Counted from the first letter of the stretch, positions 44,581-56,735 are shown. The stretch: 64,000 nucleotides of DNA from Nocardia arthritidis (GCF_011801145.1 NZ_CP046172.1:6882001-6946000), one strand, 5' to 3'. Made by a program: numbers and translations. The notes: a model not told the origin generated them from the sequence alone.

Positions 44581-47500
44581 TCAGGCTTTGTCGGGGTTGG
44601 TGGATGCCGTACGGCGCAGTCGGCCGGTGTGCAGGGCGGGGGGTGTGGTGGGGATGGTGGCGGTGGTGTCCGCGGCAATCAGCGGGGTGCTGATCCAGCC
44701 GTCGGTTGTCGGCTCGGCCAGATCCCAGGTGCCCGTTCGGGTTCCAGGACGCGGCACGACCAGGCCCGATGCCGGTTTGCGGTCGGGGCCGGTGCGTACG
44801 CCGTCGCTGGCGAGCAGCGGCCCGACCCGGAAGGACACCTGGAGGGCGCGCATGGCGCCGTCCACCTGTTCGGCGGGTAGCCGCAGCGGTGTGGCGGGCA
44901 GGATGTCGGTGACGGCGTGCACCGCGGCCCTCGGGTCGATGATCATGGTGACGGCCGCGGGGCCACCGCGCAGGGATAAGGGGAAGCCGGAGCCGATCGG
45001 GGTGAGGTAGTCCGGCGCCTGCGCGGGCCGGTGCACCGTGTGCATCGTGGTGTAATCCGTGCCGAAGAAGTAGCCGATCAGCCCGTCGGAGAGCTGCTCA
45101 AGCGCGCCGAGCCGGACCTGCCACGGATAGTCGAGGAAGTCCGGGGTGGGCGGGGTCAGGGTCGGGTCGAGTTCGTACTGCCAGTGTTCCCAGCTCGGGT
45201 CGAAGGTCGGCGGGCCGTCCAGTTCGAGTTCGAGCCGTGCGCGGACCAGGGCCAAGGGGCGGCCGGCCAGGACGGTCATGGTGGTGTCGTCCCAGTTGCC
45301 GAGGGGGTTGACGGTCCACAGTGTCTCGTCGATGGCGGTGAGGGTGCCGGTGAAGGCGTCCGCGCCGGCGGCCACGAGCCCGGTGAGAACGTCGGCCAGG
45401 TGGGGCAGGTCGCCGCGCAGGCTGTCGAGGGTGGGGTAGGCGGAGTTCGGCGCTGGATCCCAGGTCGGTGTCGGCTGGCCGGACGTGTCGACCGTCAGGC
45501 GCAGTTCACCCAGCGCGGCGCCGGTCGGGCCGTAGCAGGCCAGGCTGTTGTCGAGGTGGTCGGGCAGCAGCCAAGCGCAGACCGGATCGGCACCGGTGCC
45601 GAGATCGACCACTGTGCTGTCGTCGCGGGCGTCGAGGTAGTCGAAGCGCAAGCGGGCCGGCTGGTGCAGACGCGGGGGAGCTCGACGAATCGCTTCGGTT
45701 CCAGGTCTTCTACCGTGATCTTCGGCCGCAGGTCCTCGGGCAGGACGAGTTCGCGCTGGACGTAGTTGTCGGAGTTGATCGGGTTGATCGCCTGCCCGAA
45801 ACGGTCCACCACCGCGAGTTCGATGAAGCTGAACTGTCCCGCGCGGACTTGGGGGAAGGTTGATTTCGGCCAGCTGCGCTTGGGTGTGGTCCCGAGGATC
45901 GGGACATGTTGGAATTTTCCGCCGATCAGGTCGACCACGGTTTTCTGGTCGGGTTGGATGCTGGCGGGATTGACGTTGGGTGCGGGGTCGCGGCGGGCGA
46001 TGCGCTGGTCGAGCCCGTCGAGGGCCTGGCTGAGCAGATCCCAGGTGGCGATCTGGTCGGCGAGCGTGGTGAGTTCGGTGCGGGTGGCGGGGTCGGCGTC
46101 GGGGTGGGTGTCGATGTAGTGGCGCAGCCTTGAGGCCAGGTTGAAGGTGGCGTGCGGGGTGAGGTAGATGCGCCCGGTGTAGACCTCGTAGTCGTCGGGG
46201 GCGCCGGTGCCGTTCCAGTCGTAGTAGGCGCCGTCGAAATCCCAGTGTCGCTGACCGTCGCTCTGGTACGGGATCGGGTAGTAGCGCAGCTGGTAGATCA
46301 GGTACAGCGGTGACCACGGCTGCCGCCATGCGACCGCGCCGTAGGCCGGTAGCGTGCCGATCACCTTGGCGGCCGGGTCGGCGGTCGCGCCCGCGAGGGT
46401 CCCGGCGAGCTGGGCTTGGTCCAGGAGCCAGAACTCGTTGAACAGCCCGTTCCCATCGAAGCCGTTCGGAAGGGCATTCTGCGGGGGGCGGGGTACGGAG
46501 TCCGGGGGTGCGACGATGCCGTGCCCCAGGTCGATTCCGCTGACCAGGTCGTTGTTCCCGCGGCACGGCAGTGGAGCGGAAAGGTCCGGCGCCGGTGGGG
46601 TTTTCACGCCGTTGAGCAGCACGACCGGGTCGTTGGCCTGGTAGAACTCCGGCAGCGGTACCCGGCGCAGTGCCAGCCCGGCTGGCAGGCCGTGGTCGGC
46701 GGCGTAACCGGCCGCGGCGGTGGCCAGCTCGTCCGGGGTCGCGCCCCACGGGATCCGGTGGGGGTGCTGGCCGCGGGTATCGCGGCGGGCGACGAGATCG
46801 GCGACGAGCTGGCGGATCCGCTGAGCGAGGGTGCCGTCGGTGTCAGGGTCGAGTTGGGTGTCGAAGTCGTCGGGGTCGAGTAGATCCTCGGGAATGTCGT
46901 CGCGCTGGTCGATCCACCACAGGCAGTACAGTCGCCACCGCATATCCGCCAATTGGCGGACCAGGTCGTCGTGCGCGGCTTGGTCGGTGATCAGGGTGGT
47001 CAGCCAGTCCGGAACGGGTGCCGGGGTCTGCGCGGCGGTCTGGGTGGTGGCGGTGATCTCCCAGGTGTATCCGCCGTTGGAGGGGCCGAACCAAGCCCGG
47101 TGGACGGCCTGATCAATAGCCTCCGCACCGTCCTGCCCGGTGTCGAGCAGGCCGTATTGGATGGCGTCGAGCAGGCTCGCGGCCTCGGTGTCACCGGTTT
47201 TCATTTCGATGAGAGCGGTCAGGGCGTCGATGGAACTGTTGCCGACGGCCACCTCGATGCCCGTGTCCGAGGTGGGGCGGTCGGAGTCAGGGACGGCGCC
47301 GGCGCGATCCCAGGCGACGCCGAGCGCGGTGCCCGCATACAGTGACCGGGTTGGCGAGCCCTGTCCTGATGCGACCGGAACCCAGCCGAGCGTGGCCGGG
47401 TCGGCGCCGTCGGCGAGCGGGTCGGCGCCGGTCGCGGAGTACCAGCCGATCACCTGGTAACTGAGCGTGTCGGAATCGGCCACATCGTCGAGTGGGTCGT

Positions 47501-48044
47501 GCAGGGAGAAGACGTTCTCGTTGTAGGGCTGGTAGGCGGTGAAAGTGAGCAATCCGGCGCCGGCGGCGGTAAGGAATAGATCGCGGGGCGCGCCTTCACT
47601 CCACGAGGCGGCGGGGACTTTCCGGCCGATGTGGACGCTGGAGCGGCTTTGCTTGTACGGGTTCAGGAATGCGGAGGTGCCTTCCTGAGAGTCGTCGGTG
47701 ACGAAGTCGCTTTCCACGACCCAGGCGGTGGCGGTTCTGCTGTTCTGGGGGCCGGAGTAGCGCAGTACCAGCCACCGGTTCGGGACCAGGGGGAAGGTTG
47801 TTTTCCCACTGGCCGGGTCGTGCTGCCCGCGCCGCAAAGCGTGCGGGAGCTGCCACTGCAGGTACACGCCGTCCGCTGCGGGGTCGGTCATGTCCTCGTT
47901 GTTGGTGAAGGGTTCGGGTTCGGGGCTGAGGTTGTCGTCGAGCGACCGGAAGTTCGCGCGCCAGCGCTGGAATGGGACGGTCTCGCGGACACGGTCGTTG
48001 ACGACCAGCACCTCGAGTTCCATGGGAACGATCAGAGAGTTCAT
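44581..48044 (-). CDS. Very large unknown protein of the DUF6603 cassette (frame broken)
   Basis: It reads from ATG 48044 (MNSLIVPMELEVLVVND) to about 45680, then continues one frame back to 44581. The shift is a single missing base (or -1 slip) in the C5 run at 45674-45678: RFVELP joins PRLHQPARLRFDYLDARDD. Joined length is 1154 aa. Landmarks are FQRWRANFRSL, GVYLQWQLPHALRRG, PLVPNRWLVLRYSG, WVVESDF, a Trp/Asp-rich middle, QLRYYPIPYQSDG and QFSFIELAVVDRFGQ. There is no signal peptide, no transmembrane segment and no known catalytic motif. It starts 12 bases after the preceding gene. I recognise no function; its neighbours suggest a structural or assembly role. Confidence 0.7.
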
Positions 48045-48056
48045 GGAGCGGTGTCC

Positions 48057-50264
48057 TTAGGAGCGGCGGAAGGTGATCTGCTGGGTGGCCTTGACCAGCT
48101 GGATGGCCAGCCCGGCCGCGGTGATCCCGTCGGTGGGCAGATGTCCGGACAAGGTCTCGCTGAGCGCACCGACCAGCGCGCCGGTGTCCAGGACGCGGGT
48201 ATCGGCCGACCGGAAATACTTCGTGACATCGGACAGGGTCACCCCGGGCAACGGTGTGCCGGGCGCACCGGTGAGGTCGCGGCCCTGGATGATCTCACCG
48301 TCCTCGTAACCGAGATGCATGCCCTGCGGCGGCTCGGTGAGCACCAGTTCATCGATGATGCCCTCGAAGAGGAACATCAGAACATCGCCGGCCAACGCGT
48401 CGGCCCGCAACGCGGTCGTCGGCCCTCCGCCCGCGGTGACCGTCATCCGCAGCGCCGGCCAGGCCGCGACCAACTGCGACCGCACGAGGAAACCGGACAT
48501 CGATGCGGGGATGTCGTCGAGCACGTCGTGCAGCAATGTGGTCAGGTCGGCATCGAGGCTGGTGGCGACGCCGATGCTCAGCGCGCCGTCGATCAGGGCC
48601 GTCTGCCACGCCCGGTCGACGTAGAAGAATCGCAGGCTTTCCGACGGCAGCAGCCGCCCGTGCGGCACGAGATGGTCGAACGGGACCGGGTAGAGCATCG
48701 CCAACCGGCCCAACCATGCCCGCACCGGCGCGGCCTCGGCTGCGGTGGCCTGCCGCAGCGCTGTCCGCACCGCCGGATCGGCGAGGTGCGCGCGCAGCAC
48801 ACCGACCGGCGTGCGCGTGTCGGGGGCCGCGACCCCGGCTGCCGCGCGTCCGTCGACACGCCGCGGAGCGTTCAGTGCGCCGGTGAGGCGGGCACCTAGA
48901 CCGCCGGAGACCAGGTGGTCGAAGCGGCGGCTCGCGGCTTTCGGATGCAGCGCGACATGCGGGTCGGTGGTGTGCCAGGCGCGGGATCGCCCTGCGCGCC
49001 CCCGACGGGTGTCCGTCAGTCGGGCGGTGAGCCGACCGACGCTCCGGCGCCACTGCATCAGCGCGGGGGCGAAACCACTGTCCGCGAGCGCCAGAGTCCG
49101 GCCCAGGGTCCACGCCGCCGCGTAGCTGGAATCGAACACACCCTGCTCGGGCAGGTAGATCAGGCGGGCGTCGGCGGTGGTGCCGTGCTCCACCGCGCCG
49201 GGCAGCGGCTGCGGCGGTACCGGGCACAGCGGGCCGCGATACCAGCTCAGGGTCTGTTCACCGGAGGACACCCGGTAGTTCAATGGCACATAACCGCTGG
49301 ACAAACGGTCACGAACCGGGCCGGTGGTCGCCGCCGGGGGAATCCGCAGCGACAGGTTCGCCGGATCGGTGACGCCCGGCGCAGCCAACCCGCGGACCAG
49401 CGTGCCGAAATGCGCTCCCCCATCCGGCAGCGACTGGAACGACCAGTTGTACAGCGACACCATCCGCAGCGGTTTGTCCGGGGTGGTGTCGCCTGCCACG
49501 TAGGCGCGGAATCCCTCCAGCGACACCAGGTGAGCGACATACTGTCCGCCGCCCACGCTGGGGAACCGGTTGCCGACGACAACCGCGTGCAGTTCCGGAT
49601 CATCGGTGGGATCGGCGGCCGCCAGGTGACCGGCGCGCCCGCCCGATCGGGTGGCCTGCACCGACGGTTGTGTCTCCTCGCCCTTGCGGACGTGCGCTAG
49701 CCAGTGCAGTTCGGACAGACGCGGAACGACCTTGGTGAACACGTCAGCAGGCACATCGATGCTCCGGCACACCTGCGCGCGGACGTCAGCGGGCACGGTG
49801 GCGGGATCGATGTCGGGGACAACCACAGAGTCGGACTTGGTGAGCAGGTCTGCGACGGTGGCGGACCTGGTCACACCGGCGGCTTCGGGATCGCCGGGGA
49901 GTTCACCGGCGGCGAACACCAGCACCGCTACCCAGGGCACGCCCTTGTCGCCGGTACCGAGTTCGCGTTCCCAGGGCAGTGGCGCACGGGCCAGCGTGAG
50001 GTGCGGCAGCAGTTGGTCGAACGGTCCCGCGGCGCCGGGGGGCGGATAGGCTCCGTGCACCGCGTCCGCCGCCAGGGTGAATTGCGGGGCACGCACGCTG
50101 AGGGTGCGTGCCGTGGGGGTGTCGAAGAACCCGCCGGTATCGATACCGTCCACCTGTTGGCGGACACTGATCTCATAGGTGCCCGCCTCTAGTTGCGGGA
50201 TCAGGCTGTCGTGGAATTGGAAGGCCGTCGCGCTGGACTGCCGGAGAACTTTCGTCATGGTCAT
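48057..50264 (-). CDS. Large unknown protein of the DUF6603 cassette
   Basis: 735 aa, starting MTMTKVLRQSSATAFQFHDS, with the ATG overlapping the DUF6603 stop as ATGA. The N-terminal 130 residues look like a beta-sandwich (LEAGTYEISVRQQVDG, FTLAADAVHGAYPPPGAAG, LPHLTLARAPLPWER). The rest is mixed, with ELHWLAHVRKG, RMVSLYNWSFQSL, SSGYVPLNYR and LIYLPEQGVFDSSYAAAWTLGR. It has no signal peptide, no membrane segment and no catalytic motif I recognise. It is tightly coupled to the genes on both sides, so it probably forms a complex with them. Confidence 0.75.
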   Translation of the reverse strand: MTMTKVLRQSSATAFQFHDSLIPQLEAGTYEISVRQQVDGIDTGGFFDTPTARTLSVRAPQFTLAADAVHGAYPPPGAAGPFDQLLPHLTLARAPLPWERELGTGDKGVPWVAVLVFAAGELPGDPEAAGVTRSATVADLLTKSDSVVVPDIDPATVPADVRAQVCRSIDVPADVFTKVVPRLSELHWLAHVRKGEETQPSVQATRSGGRAGHLAAADPTDDPELHAVVVGNRFPSVGGGQYVAHLVSLEGFRAYVAGDTTPDKPLRMVSLYNWSFQSLPDGGAHFGTLVRGLAAPGVTDPANLSLRIPPAATTGPVRDRLSSGYVPLNYRVSSGEQTLSWYRGPLCPVPPQPLPGAVEHGTTADARLIYLPEQGVFDSSYAAAWTLGRTLALADSGFAPALMQWRRSVGRLTARLTDTRRGRAGRSRAWHTTDPHVALHPKAASRRFDHLVSGGLGARLTGALNAPRRVDGRAAAGVAAPDTRTPVGVLRAHLADPAVRTALRQATAAEAAPVRAWLGRLAMLYPVPFDHLVPHGRLLPSESLRFFYVDRAWQTALIDGALSIGVATSLDADLTTLLHDVLDDIPASMSGFLVRSQLVAAWPALRMTVTAGGGPTTALRADALAGDVLMFLFEGIIDELVLTEPPQGMHLGYEDGEIIQGRDLTGAPGTPLPGVTLSDVTKYFRSADTRVLDTGALVGALSETLSGHLPTDGITAAGLAIQLVKATQQITFRRS

Positions 50265-53200
50265 GCTCCCGAGGTGGCGACCAGCGGCGCCGCGGCGAGG
50301 TCGTGGGTGACCAGGCCGGCGTAACCGGTCATCGAGTCGTTGCTGCTGGGGGCCAGATCGACGGTGGCCAGTACCGTGTAGAGATCGTTGCGGGCACGAG
50401 TGGTCTGGTCGGTGGCGATACCCGAGGCGATCGTGGCGACCGAGCCCGTATCGGTCCGCGGTACCGGCCCCGCCGGGGAGGCCGATGCCGACAGGGGAAC
50501 AGCGCCATCGGGTGTGATCGGATCGAGGTCGAGCACGCCTGCGGCGACGTCGAGCGAATCGGCCAGGTGCGGTGCGGGCACGGTGATCTTCAGTCCGGTC
50601 AGCCGATCATCGACCAACCCGGTACCGGACAGGCTCGGCCCGCTGCCGTCGCCCCACAACGACTCGGGAACGTTGCCTGCCACTGCTTCGGCGCTCCATC
50701 CGCTCACATCGACGCTCGCGCCGCCGCGGGTGACGGTCACCGTCTGGGTGGAGGTGAGTCCGGTCTTCGCCATCGGACGGATGTTCACACCGTCGTCGCG
50801 GGTGGCCACCGTGCGATCGCCGAACACAACATGGGAGGCGGGGAACGCGGTCGCGGTGGTGAAGCTGAATCCGTGGGTGGATACAACCCATGGAGCGGGT
50901 CCTTGGGTGTCCCGCACCAGATCGGTGCTCTCCTGCTCCGGCTCCAAACCCTTGACCGGGCGAATCTGGTTGATCTCCGTACTCGGGGAAGCTGGGTGCG
51001 GAACTGGTCCCACGATACGGACGGTCGATCACCGGGCTTGTCGGCACCGAAGCCGATGGTGAACGAGACGAACCACAGATGCACCGTCGCCTGCCCGCCA
51101 ACCGGTGGACCCCACAGATCCAGATCCACCCCCAGCTCCGCGCTCAGCGTCGCGTGCACGAACCATACGTCGATCGTCAACGACACGCCGATCGAGACGC
51201 CGATATCGACAAGGAACCAGAACGGATCCCACTCCACCAGCGCATCCAGATGCGCGGTGAGCCACGCCTTGAGCGCACCGTCGTGGAAGGTCAGCGCCAG
51301 CGCGCCACCGGCCATGGCCGCATGCGGCGTCAGCGCGAAGTACGCCTCGCCGCGCATATTCACCTCGTTGCTGATGCCCCAGGTGTAGCCGACGCGCGGC
51401 ACGACCGGATAGTGGTCGGGCACGGTGAACGCGGGGTGATAGCCGCCGAGGCTGATCACGAACTCACCCTGGTGCGGCCCGCCGACCCACACATTGGCGG
51501 CCAGCCCGCCGGTCAGCGCACAGGCAGGGGCCATCAGGTAGGAGTTCGGTGTCAGCTGGGCAGTCAGTGCCAGCAGTCCCTCAGATTGCCGGTACAGGGC
51601 TTCGGTCGCCACCTGCACCTTCGCCCATGGCGCCTCGCCGTCGGGACGGTCCTGCGGGAACTCCGCCGTAGTGAGGCCCAGCAGCGCGATCACCAGATCA
51701 TTACCGAACTCGACCAAGGCCAGAGCGGTGGTCTCGAACATCTCGAACGTGGTGAATCGCAGACCGATCGCCAGCCAGTTCTCCCCCGATGCGGGTTTGA
51801 CCCAGGCGTGGTCGCCTGCGGCCAGTACCTCGAGCACATGCAGCGGACCGGTCCCCTGGCCCCCTACCACATCCGGATTATCCAAGCCGGCGACCAGCGG
51901 GAACTTATAGACCTCGGCGACCTCCGGCACCCGGACCGCGCTGTTGTAGCCACCGCCCAGATACGCTCCCTTGACCCGGAACGGCGGAGGTCCGAATCCG
52001 CCCTCCTTGTCGGCAGCTCCCACACTGCCGAATAGGAAGACCGACGGTAGACCGTTCGTCAATTGGGCATATCCGCCCGCGATACCGACCGCGACAGCCG
52101 GAGTGGTGAGCATGCCCAGCCCCTCCAGCCGGAAAACATACTCATCGGTTGGCTCCTCGTAGATCGCCGCGCCGATCAGCTCGATCGGGCCGCGATCCAG
52201 TTCGAAGCCGATCCCGCCCATCGCGAAACTGAATTTCTGATGCGCCCCGATGGGCACTCCGATATGGAACTTGATGTCGACCACCAGGCCCTTGACGTTG
52301 GCCTGGAGGCTGACCTTGATCAACGGCTTGCCGTCTTCGAAACCGGGCTCGATGTACTTCAGCCGGATCGGGCCGCTGCCCGAGGTCGACGCCGCCTTCT
52401 CGACGACACCGTCGCCGTGGGCAATCGAGGTGGACACCTGTTCGTCCGGGGGCGACCAGCTGCCCTTGGACTTGCCTGCCAGCCATGTCACCAACATCGG
52501 CAGATCCTGACCACCGAGTTGGTAATCGAAGCCGAGACTGACCCCCTTTTTCAGGCCATCCGCCGGAAAGACCGGAACATCGTGCCCGGCCTCCCGCAGC
52601 CGGGTATTCCACGGCACCACGTCGTCCATCGACAACGATTTGGTGGTGAACATCAGCGTAATACCCTTGCCCACCATCATGTTCTCGGCGGGAATCAAGC
52701 CCGACAGCACCGGAACGGCGCTGGTGTCGAAGTTGAACAGCACCTCGACGACCCCGAAGTAGGTGCGCTTGCCGCCCGTCTCCTTCGAGGAGGCCAGCAC
52801 CCAACGCACCTTGTCCACGACGGGAACGTCGGTGAGATCCACATCGCCGGACACCACATAGGGCTTGCCCGCCGAACGGTAATGCTTGTACCAGACATGC
52901 TTCGTCGCGTAGCCGACCGCGTCCTTGATCGACGGGAAACCCAGGGCTTCCGCGACATCGCTCAGCAGCAGGTCGGCCTCATCGACAACACCGTCGATGG
53001 CCTGACTGATATCGTCGCCCAACTGTGTACGAAGGTCGATCGGCGGTGCCGACCCACTCGACACACCATCCGCCGCCGTCTCGCCCGCGCTGTATACCAA
53101 TGCCGCGCCCACATCGTCCAGAACCACGCGCGGCGTATGGAATCCATCCTCGGCCAGCTCACCGTAGTCGGCGTCGACGGTCCGCGTCCGCACATGCCAG

Positions 53201-53484
53201 TCAGCCAACGCGATCTCCACGGCGAACGAGGCCAGCGCCTGCCCCGACGCGATGAATTTCGCATCGACCGCCAGCATCGACGAGCCGCCCAGCGTTGTCG
53301 TCCCGGAGACGGTCAAACCAGCCACATCGGAACGCGCATTCGTGATGATCAGCGTGCTGTCGGGAAGGTGCGCATCGAACACCGTCGACGCGTTCGGCAA
53401 CCCCAACTCCGCACCGGTGATACTGACGGTCTTGCCATCACCCTCGCGTAATTTATCTCGCAGCTGCTCAACAGTCATGGCCAT
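50261..53484 (-). CDS. DUF6603-type large protein (frame broken near C-terminus)
   Basis: From ATG 53484 (MAMTVEQLRDKLREGDG). Its long beta-rich architecture resembles the DUF6603 family: FDYQLGGQDLPMLVTWL, GPIELIGAAIYEE, GIAGGYAQLTNGLPSVFLFG, AYLGGGYNSA, GYTWGISNEVNMRGEAYFAL, and DVWFVHATLSAELGVDLDLWG. After SWDQFRTQLP the frame runs into nonsense. A -1 shift at the C4 run near 50992 restores PSTEINQIRPVKGLEP and a further 240 residues (VVSTHGFSFTTATAFPASHV) to the stop at 50261, giving 1074 aa. It is the first gene of the four-gene operon. The family's function is not known to me; no export signal is present. Confidence 0.7.
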
Positions 53485-53863
53485 CGAAAAATTTGTCCTC
53501 ACTTTGCGGGCGGATGAACGGTTGACGAACTCGCAGGGTCACATTCGAAACTCTTGATCACGAATAGAAGGAGAAACACCCCGGGCAACCGAAACCTGTT
53601 GCACAATTTCTGCCCAACCCCTTTCGAATCGATATAAACAGGCACGAATAGCACCGGATTTCGGTAGATACGGATCGGACCACGATCTTCGCGGCTCGGG
53701 CTCTGGAAACTCTGGCCGCGCAACAGAATCCGCCGGACATGGCCGAGTAGCCAATTACAGCGGAAATAAAATGCCGGTGAGCATATCTCGAGCAGGAATG
53801 GCCAGTAGTCGCGACGCGAGACACGGTCTAACACATGACCTCGACCGCCAGCGCACTGCCACC
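53485..53863. promoter_or_regulatory. Leader/promoter region of the DUF6603 operon
   Basis: About 380 bases between the type II PKS ACP stop and the DUF6603 start, on the same strand. G+C is lower than in the flanking genes. Short frames on the minus strand lack protein character. Either this is a separate promoter or the DUF6603 operon is read through from the PKS. Confidence 0.4.
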
Positions 53864-54118
53864 TCAGTTATCGGCGATCGCGGCGTTGACGAATTCGAGC
53901 AGTTGCCGTGGGGTGGTCATTTCGATCAGTTTTTCTTCGGGTAGCGCTACGTTGTACCGCTGCTCGACGCGAGCTGCCGCCTCGATCAGCGCGAGGGAGT
54001 CGTAGCCCAGATCTTCGAACTGATAATCTACGAAATCATTCTCGTGAACGTCGATCTCGGGATTTCCAGCGCTCGCGATCAGGATTTGGAACAGGTCCTC
54101 GCCGGTGACCGTACTCAT
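53864..54118 (-). CDS. Type II PKS acyl carrier protein
   Basis: 84 aa with the phosphopantetheine Ser in FEDLGYDSLALIEAAARVEQ and the length of type II PKS ACPs. The ATG at 54118 lies 17 bases after the KS-beta stop. It is the last gene of the minimal PKS. It carries the growing poly-beta-keto chain for the KS-alpha/beta pair. Confidence 0.9.
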   Translation of the reverse strand: MSTVTGEDLFQILIASAGNPEIDVHENDFVDYQFEDLGYDSLALIEAAARVEQRYNVALPEEKLIEMTTPRQLLEFVNAAIADN

Positions 54119-54135
54119 TTCAGTTGTTCTCCTGC

Positions 54136-55362
54136 CTACCGCCTGTCCGCAAGAGCGCGGATGACAAGTGCCGAATTGAATCCCCGTTTCCCTCTGGCCA
54201 GCACCAGCGCACACGCCACCGGTCGGGCCAGGGGTTGCCCTAGTACCACATCGACCGGGTAGGTATCCGGTACTTTCGTGGTGCCCGCGATCGCGGGAAT
54301 AACGTTGTCCCGCACGGCCAGCAGTGCCGCGACGACGTCGAGCGGTCCGCCGCCCGCGTAGAGCCGACCGGTCAGCGCTTTCGGTGTTGTCACCGGCACT
54401 CCCGCTGATCCGAACAGCGCACCTATCGCCTCGGCCTCGTCCCTGTCCAGTTCCGGCACGCCCGCCGCGTCCGCGAAGACGACGTCGACTTCCTGTGGGC
54501 GGACTCCGGCGTCGGCCAAGGCAAGTTCGGCTGCTCGCCCCAATCCTGGTACTCGTCCCGACCCTGGTTTCGGATCGAATGTCGCGGCGTAGCCCGCGAT
54601 CTCGCCGTAGCCGCGGACTCCGCGTGCGTGTGCCGAGTCGGCCCGCTCCATGACCAGGATCGCACCGCCTTCACCTGGCACGTATCCCCGCGCATCCCGG
54701 TCGAAGGGCAGGTAGGCATCCAGTGGGTCATCGGCGTGGCTCAGTCGTCCACTGGCAATGTGGGAAACCCAGCCCCAAGGATCGAGCGAGGAATCCACCC
54801 CGCCGGTGACCACCAGTGGTGTGCCGCGCCGGGCAGCGCGGCGCGCGTGCCCCAACGCATCGAGTCCACCCGCCTGCTCCCCGACCAGGACGGCGCCCGG
54901 CCCGCGCAGCCCATGCCGGATCGAGATCTGGCCGGTATTGACCGCATAGAACCACGCGAACGACTCGTAGACGCTGACCGACCGCGGACCTTCGGTCCAC
55001 AACTTCTTGAACTCCCGATGAGTGAACTCGAAGCCACCGGTGGCGTTGGAGGTGATGACGCCCATGTCGTAGTCGCGCAGCGTGGCGGGATCGACTCCTG
55101 CGTCTGCCAACGCCATCGTCGCGGCCGCCAGCGCGAATCGAGTCGAGATGTCCGTCTGCGCGAGCAGGCGCTGTGGCATGAATTCTTCCGCGTCGAAGTC
55201 GAGCACCTGCCCGGCGAGCTGAGCAGGATATGGCGACGGGTCGAACCGGGTCAACCTGCCGATCCCGCTTCTTTTCCCGAGCGTCGAGGCCCAAAAATCC
55301 TTGCTGCCGAGACCATTCGGCGCGACGACTCCGACTCCGGTCACGACGACCGGGGATCTCAT
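54136..55362 (-). CDS. Type II PKS KS-beta / chain length factor
   Basis: 408 aa with the ketosynthase fold. The active Cys is replaced by Gln in [12 protein letters not shown], the hallmark of a chain length factor that decarboxylates malonyl-ACP and sets chain length. The start ATG overlaps the KS-alpha stop as ATGA (55359-55362). It forms a heterodimer with the KS-alpha. The product's length cannot be read from the sequence by eye. Confidence 0.9.
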   Translation of the reverse strand: MRSPVVVTGVGVVAPNGLGSKDFWASTLGKRSGIGRLTRFDPSPYPAQLAGQVLDFDAEEFMPQRLLAQTDISTRFALAAATMALADAGVDPATLRDYDMGVITSNATGGFEFTHREFKKLWTEGPRSVSVYESFAWFYAVNTGQISIRHGLRGPGAVLVGEQAGGLDALGHARRAARRGTPLVVTGGVDSSLDPWGWVSHIASGRLSHADDPLDAYLPFDRDARGYVPGEGGAILVMERADSAHARGVRGYGEIAGYAATFDPKPGSGRVPGLGRAAELALADAGVRPQEVDVVFADAAGVPELDRDEAEAIGALFGSAGVPVTTPKALTGRLYAGGGPLDVVAALLAVRDNVIPAIAGTTKVPDTYPVDVVLGQPLARPVACALVLARGKRGFNSALVIRALADRR

Positions 55363-56618
55363 GCGGCGACCTTACGTAATACCATTGCGCTCTGAAATCC
55401 GCCGAAGCCGCTGCCTACGGTGAGAACCGTGTCCACCTTCTGTTCACGCGCGACCAACGGCACGTAATCGAGATCGCACTCCGGATCCTTCTCGTGCAGA
55501 TTCGCAGTGGGCGGAACCACATTGCTCTCCATCGCCAACAAGCACGCGGCGATCTCGATCGAGCCGATCGCGCCCAGCGAGTGTCCGACCATAGACTTGA
55601 TAGAGCTGATCGGCACCCGGTAGGCGTGCTCGCCCAGGCTGCGCTTGAAGGCTGCCGTCTCATGACGATCGTTCTGCTTGGTTCCGGAACCGTGTGCGTT
55701 AACGTAATCCACTGCGGAGCAATCGATCTCGGACTCCTGGACCGCGACTCGGATGGCCTCTGCCAGCTCCCGACCATCTTTCTTCAATCCGGTCATGTGG
55801 TAGGCGTTCAGGCGAGTCGCGTATCCGGTTATCTCACCGTAGATGTGGGCGCCTCGGCGACGCGCATGTTCGAGTTCCTCGACGACGAATATCGCGGCGC
55901 CCTCCGCGAGGACAAAACCGTTGCGGGAGCGGTCGAACGGGCGGGATGCGCTCTCCGCCTCCTCGTTTCGGGGCGTCGTCGCCCTGATGGCATCGAAGCA
56001 GGCCATGACGATCGGCGAAATCGGAGTGTCGGTCGCACCGGCCATCATGATGTCGGCGGTACCCTCGCGGATGAGATCACGTGCGTATCCGACAGCATCC
56101 AGACCCGACGTGCACCCATCCGAAACCATGGTCACCGGACCCTCCGCACCCACCGCCCAGGCAACTTCGGCTGCTATCGCGCCCGGAGTCAAATAGTCGA
56201 ACATGTGCGGCGAAAGATAGTCGGCGTCAACCATCCAATCCCTCCCGCTGTCCGACAACACCAAATACTCGTTCTCCAGACTCGTCGCCGCGGCCACGGC
56301 ACTGCCGATGCTCACCCCGACCCGATACGGGTCCAGCCGATCCGGTTCCACTCCGCTGTCGGTCAGGGCTTCTCTCGCGCAGACGACGGCAAATTGGGCC
56401 GACCGGTCCATGCGGCGAATCTCTCGTGGGGTCAATCCTTCGCCGAGCGGGTCGAATTCACATTCCGCGGCGATTCGCGAACGGAACCGACTCGCGTCGA
56501 AGAACGTGACCGGTCCGGTCGCGGTGCGCCCAGCGGAAAGCAAGTCCCAGAAGAGCTTCTTACCCGAACCACCGGGGGCCCGTATGCCGATGCCGGTGAT
56601 AACAACGCGACGATCCAT
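55359..56618 (-). CDS. Type II PKS KS-alpha (ketosynthase)
   Basis: 419 aa with the full catalytic set: Cys in [12 protein letters not shown], His in [14 protein letters not shown], and His in [14 protein letters not shown]. The ATG at 56618 follows GGAGGAGGGA. The first gene of the operon (aromatase/cyclase) ends 117 bases upstream. It is most like KS-alphas of aromatic polyketide and spore-pigment-type systems. Confidence 0.92.
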   Translation of the reverse strand: MDRRVVITGIGIRAPGGSGKKLFWDLLSAGRTATGPVTFFDASRFRSRIAAECEFDPLGEGLTPREIRRMDRSAQFAVVCAREALTDSGVEPDRLDPYRVGVSIGSAVAAATSLENEYLVLSDSGRDWMVDADYLSPHMFDYLTPGAIAAEVAWAVGAEGPVTMVSDGCTSGLDAVGYARDLIREGTADIMMAGATDTPISPIVMACFDAIRATTPRNEEAESASRPFDRSRNGFVLAEGAAIFVVEELEHARRRGAHIYGEITGYATRLNAYHMTGLKKDGRELAEAIRVAVQESEIDCSAVDYVNAHGSGTKQNDRHETAAFKRSLGEHAYRVPISSIKSMVGHSLGAIGSIEIAACLLAMESNVVPPTANLHEKDPECDLDYVPLVAREQKVDTVLTVGSGFGGFQSAMVLRKVAA

Positions 56619-56735
56619 TCCCTCCTCCTCCATTGAATACTCACTCCGCGCCGTCGACCAGACCGACGACCCGGGACTAGCCGGCGCCGACAATCGAAAT
56701 CGGGAAACACACCACGGTGAGATCGATGAATCGCG

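Noticed and set aside
43574..45010. Long plus-strand open frame (478 codons) rich in Gly and Val opposite the lectin gene
   Set aside because: It is antisense to well-supported genes, its composition is what complementary high-G+C coding DNA gives, and it has no domain features. The same applies to 18067-19572, 52063-53451 and similar frames.
42578..53484. Prophage tail or contractile injection system
   Set aside because: The lectin protein has fibre-like repeats, but no sheath, tube, baseplate, ATPase or capsid protein is recognisable in the operon.
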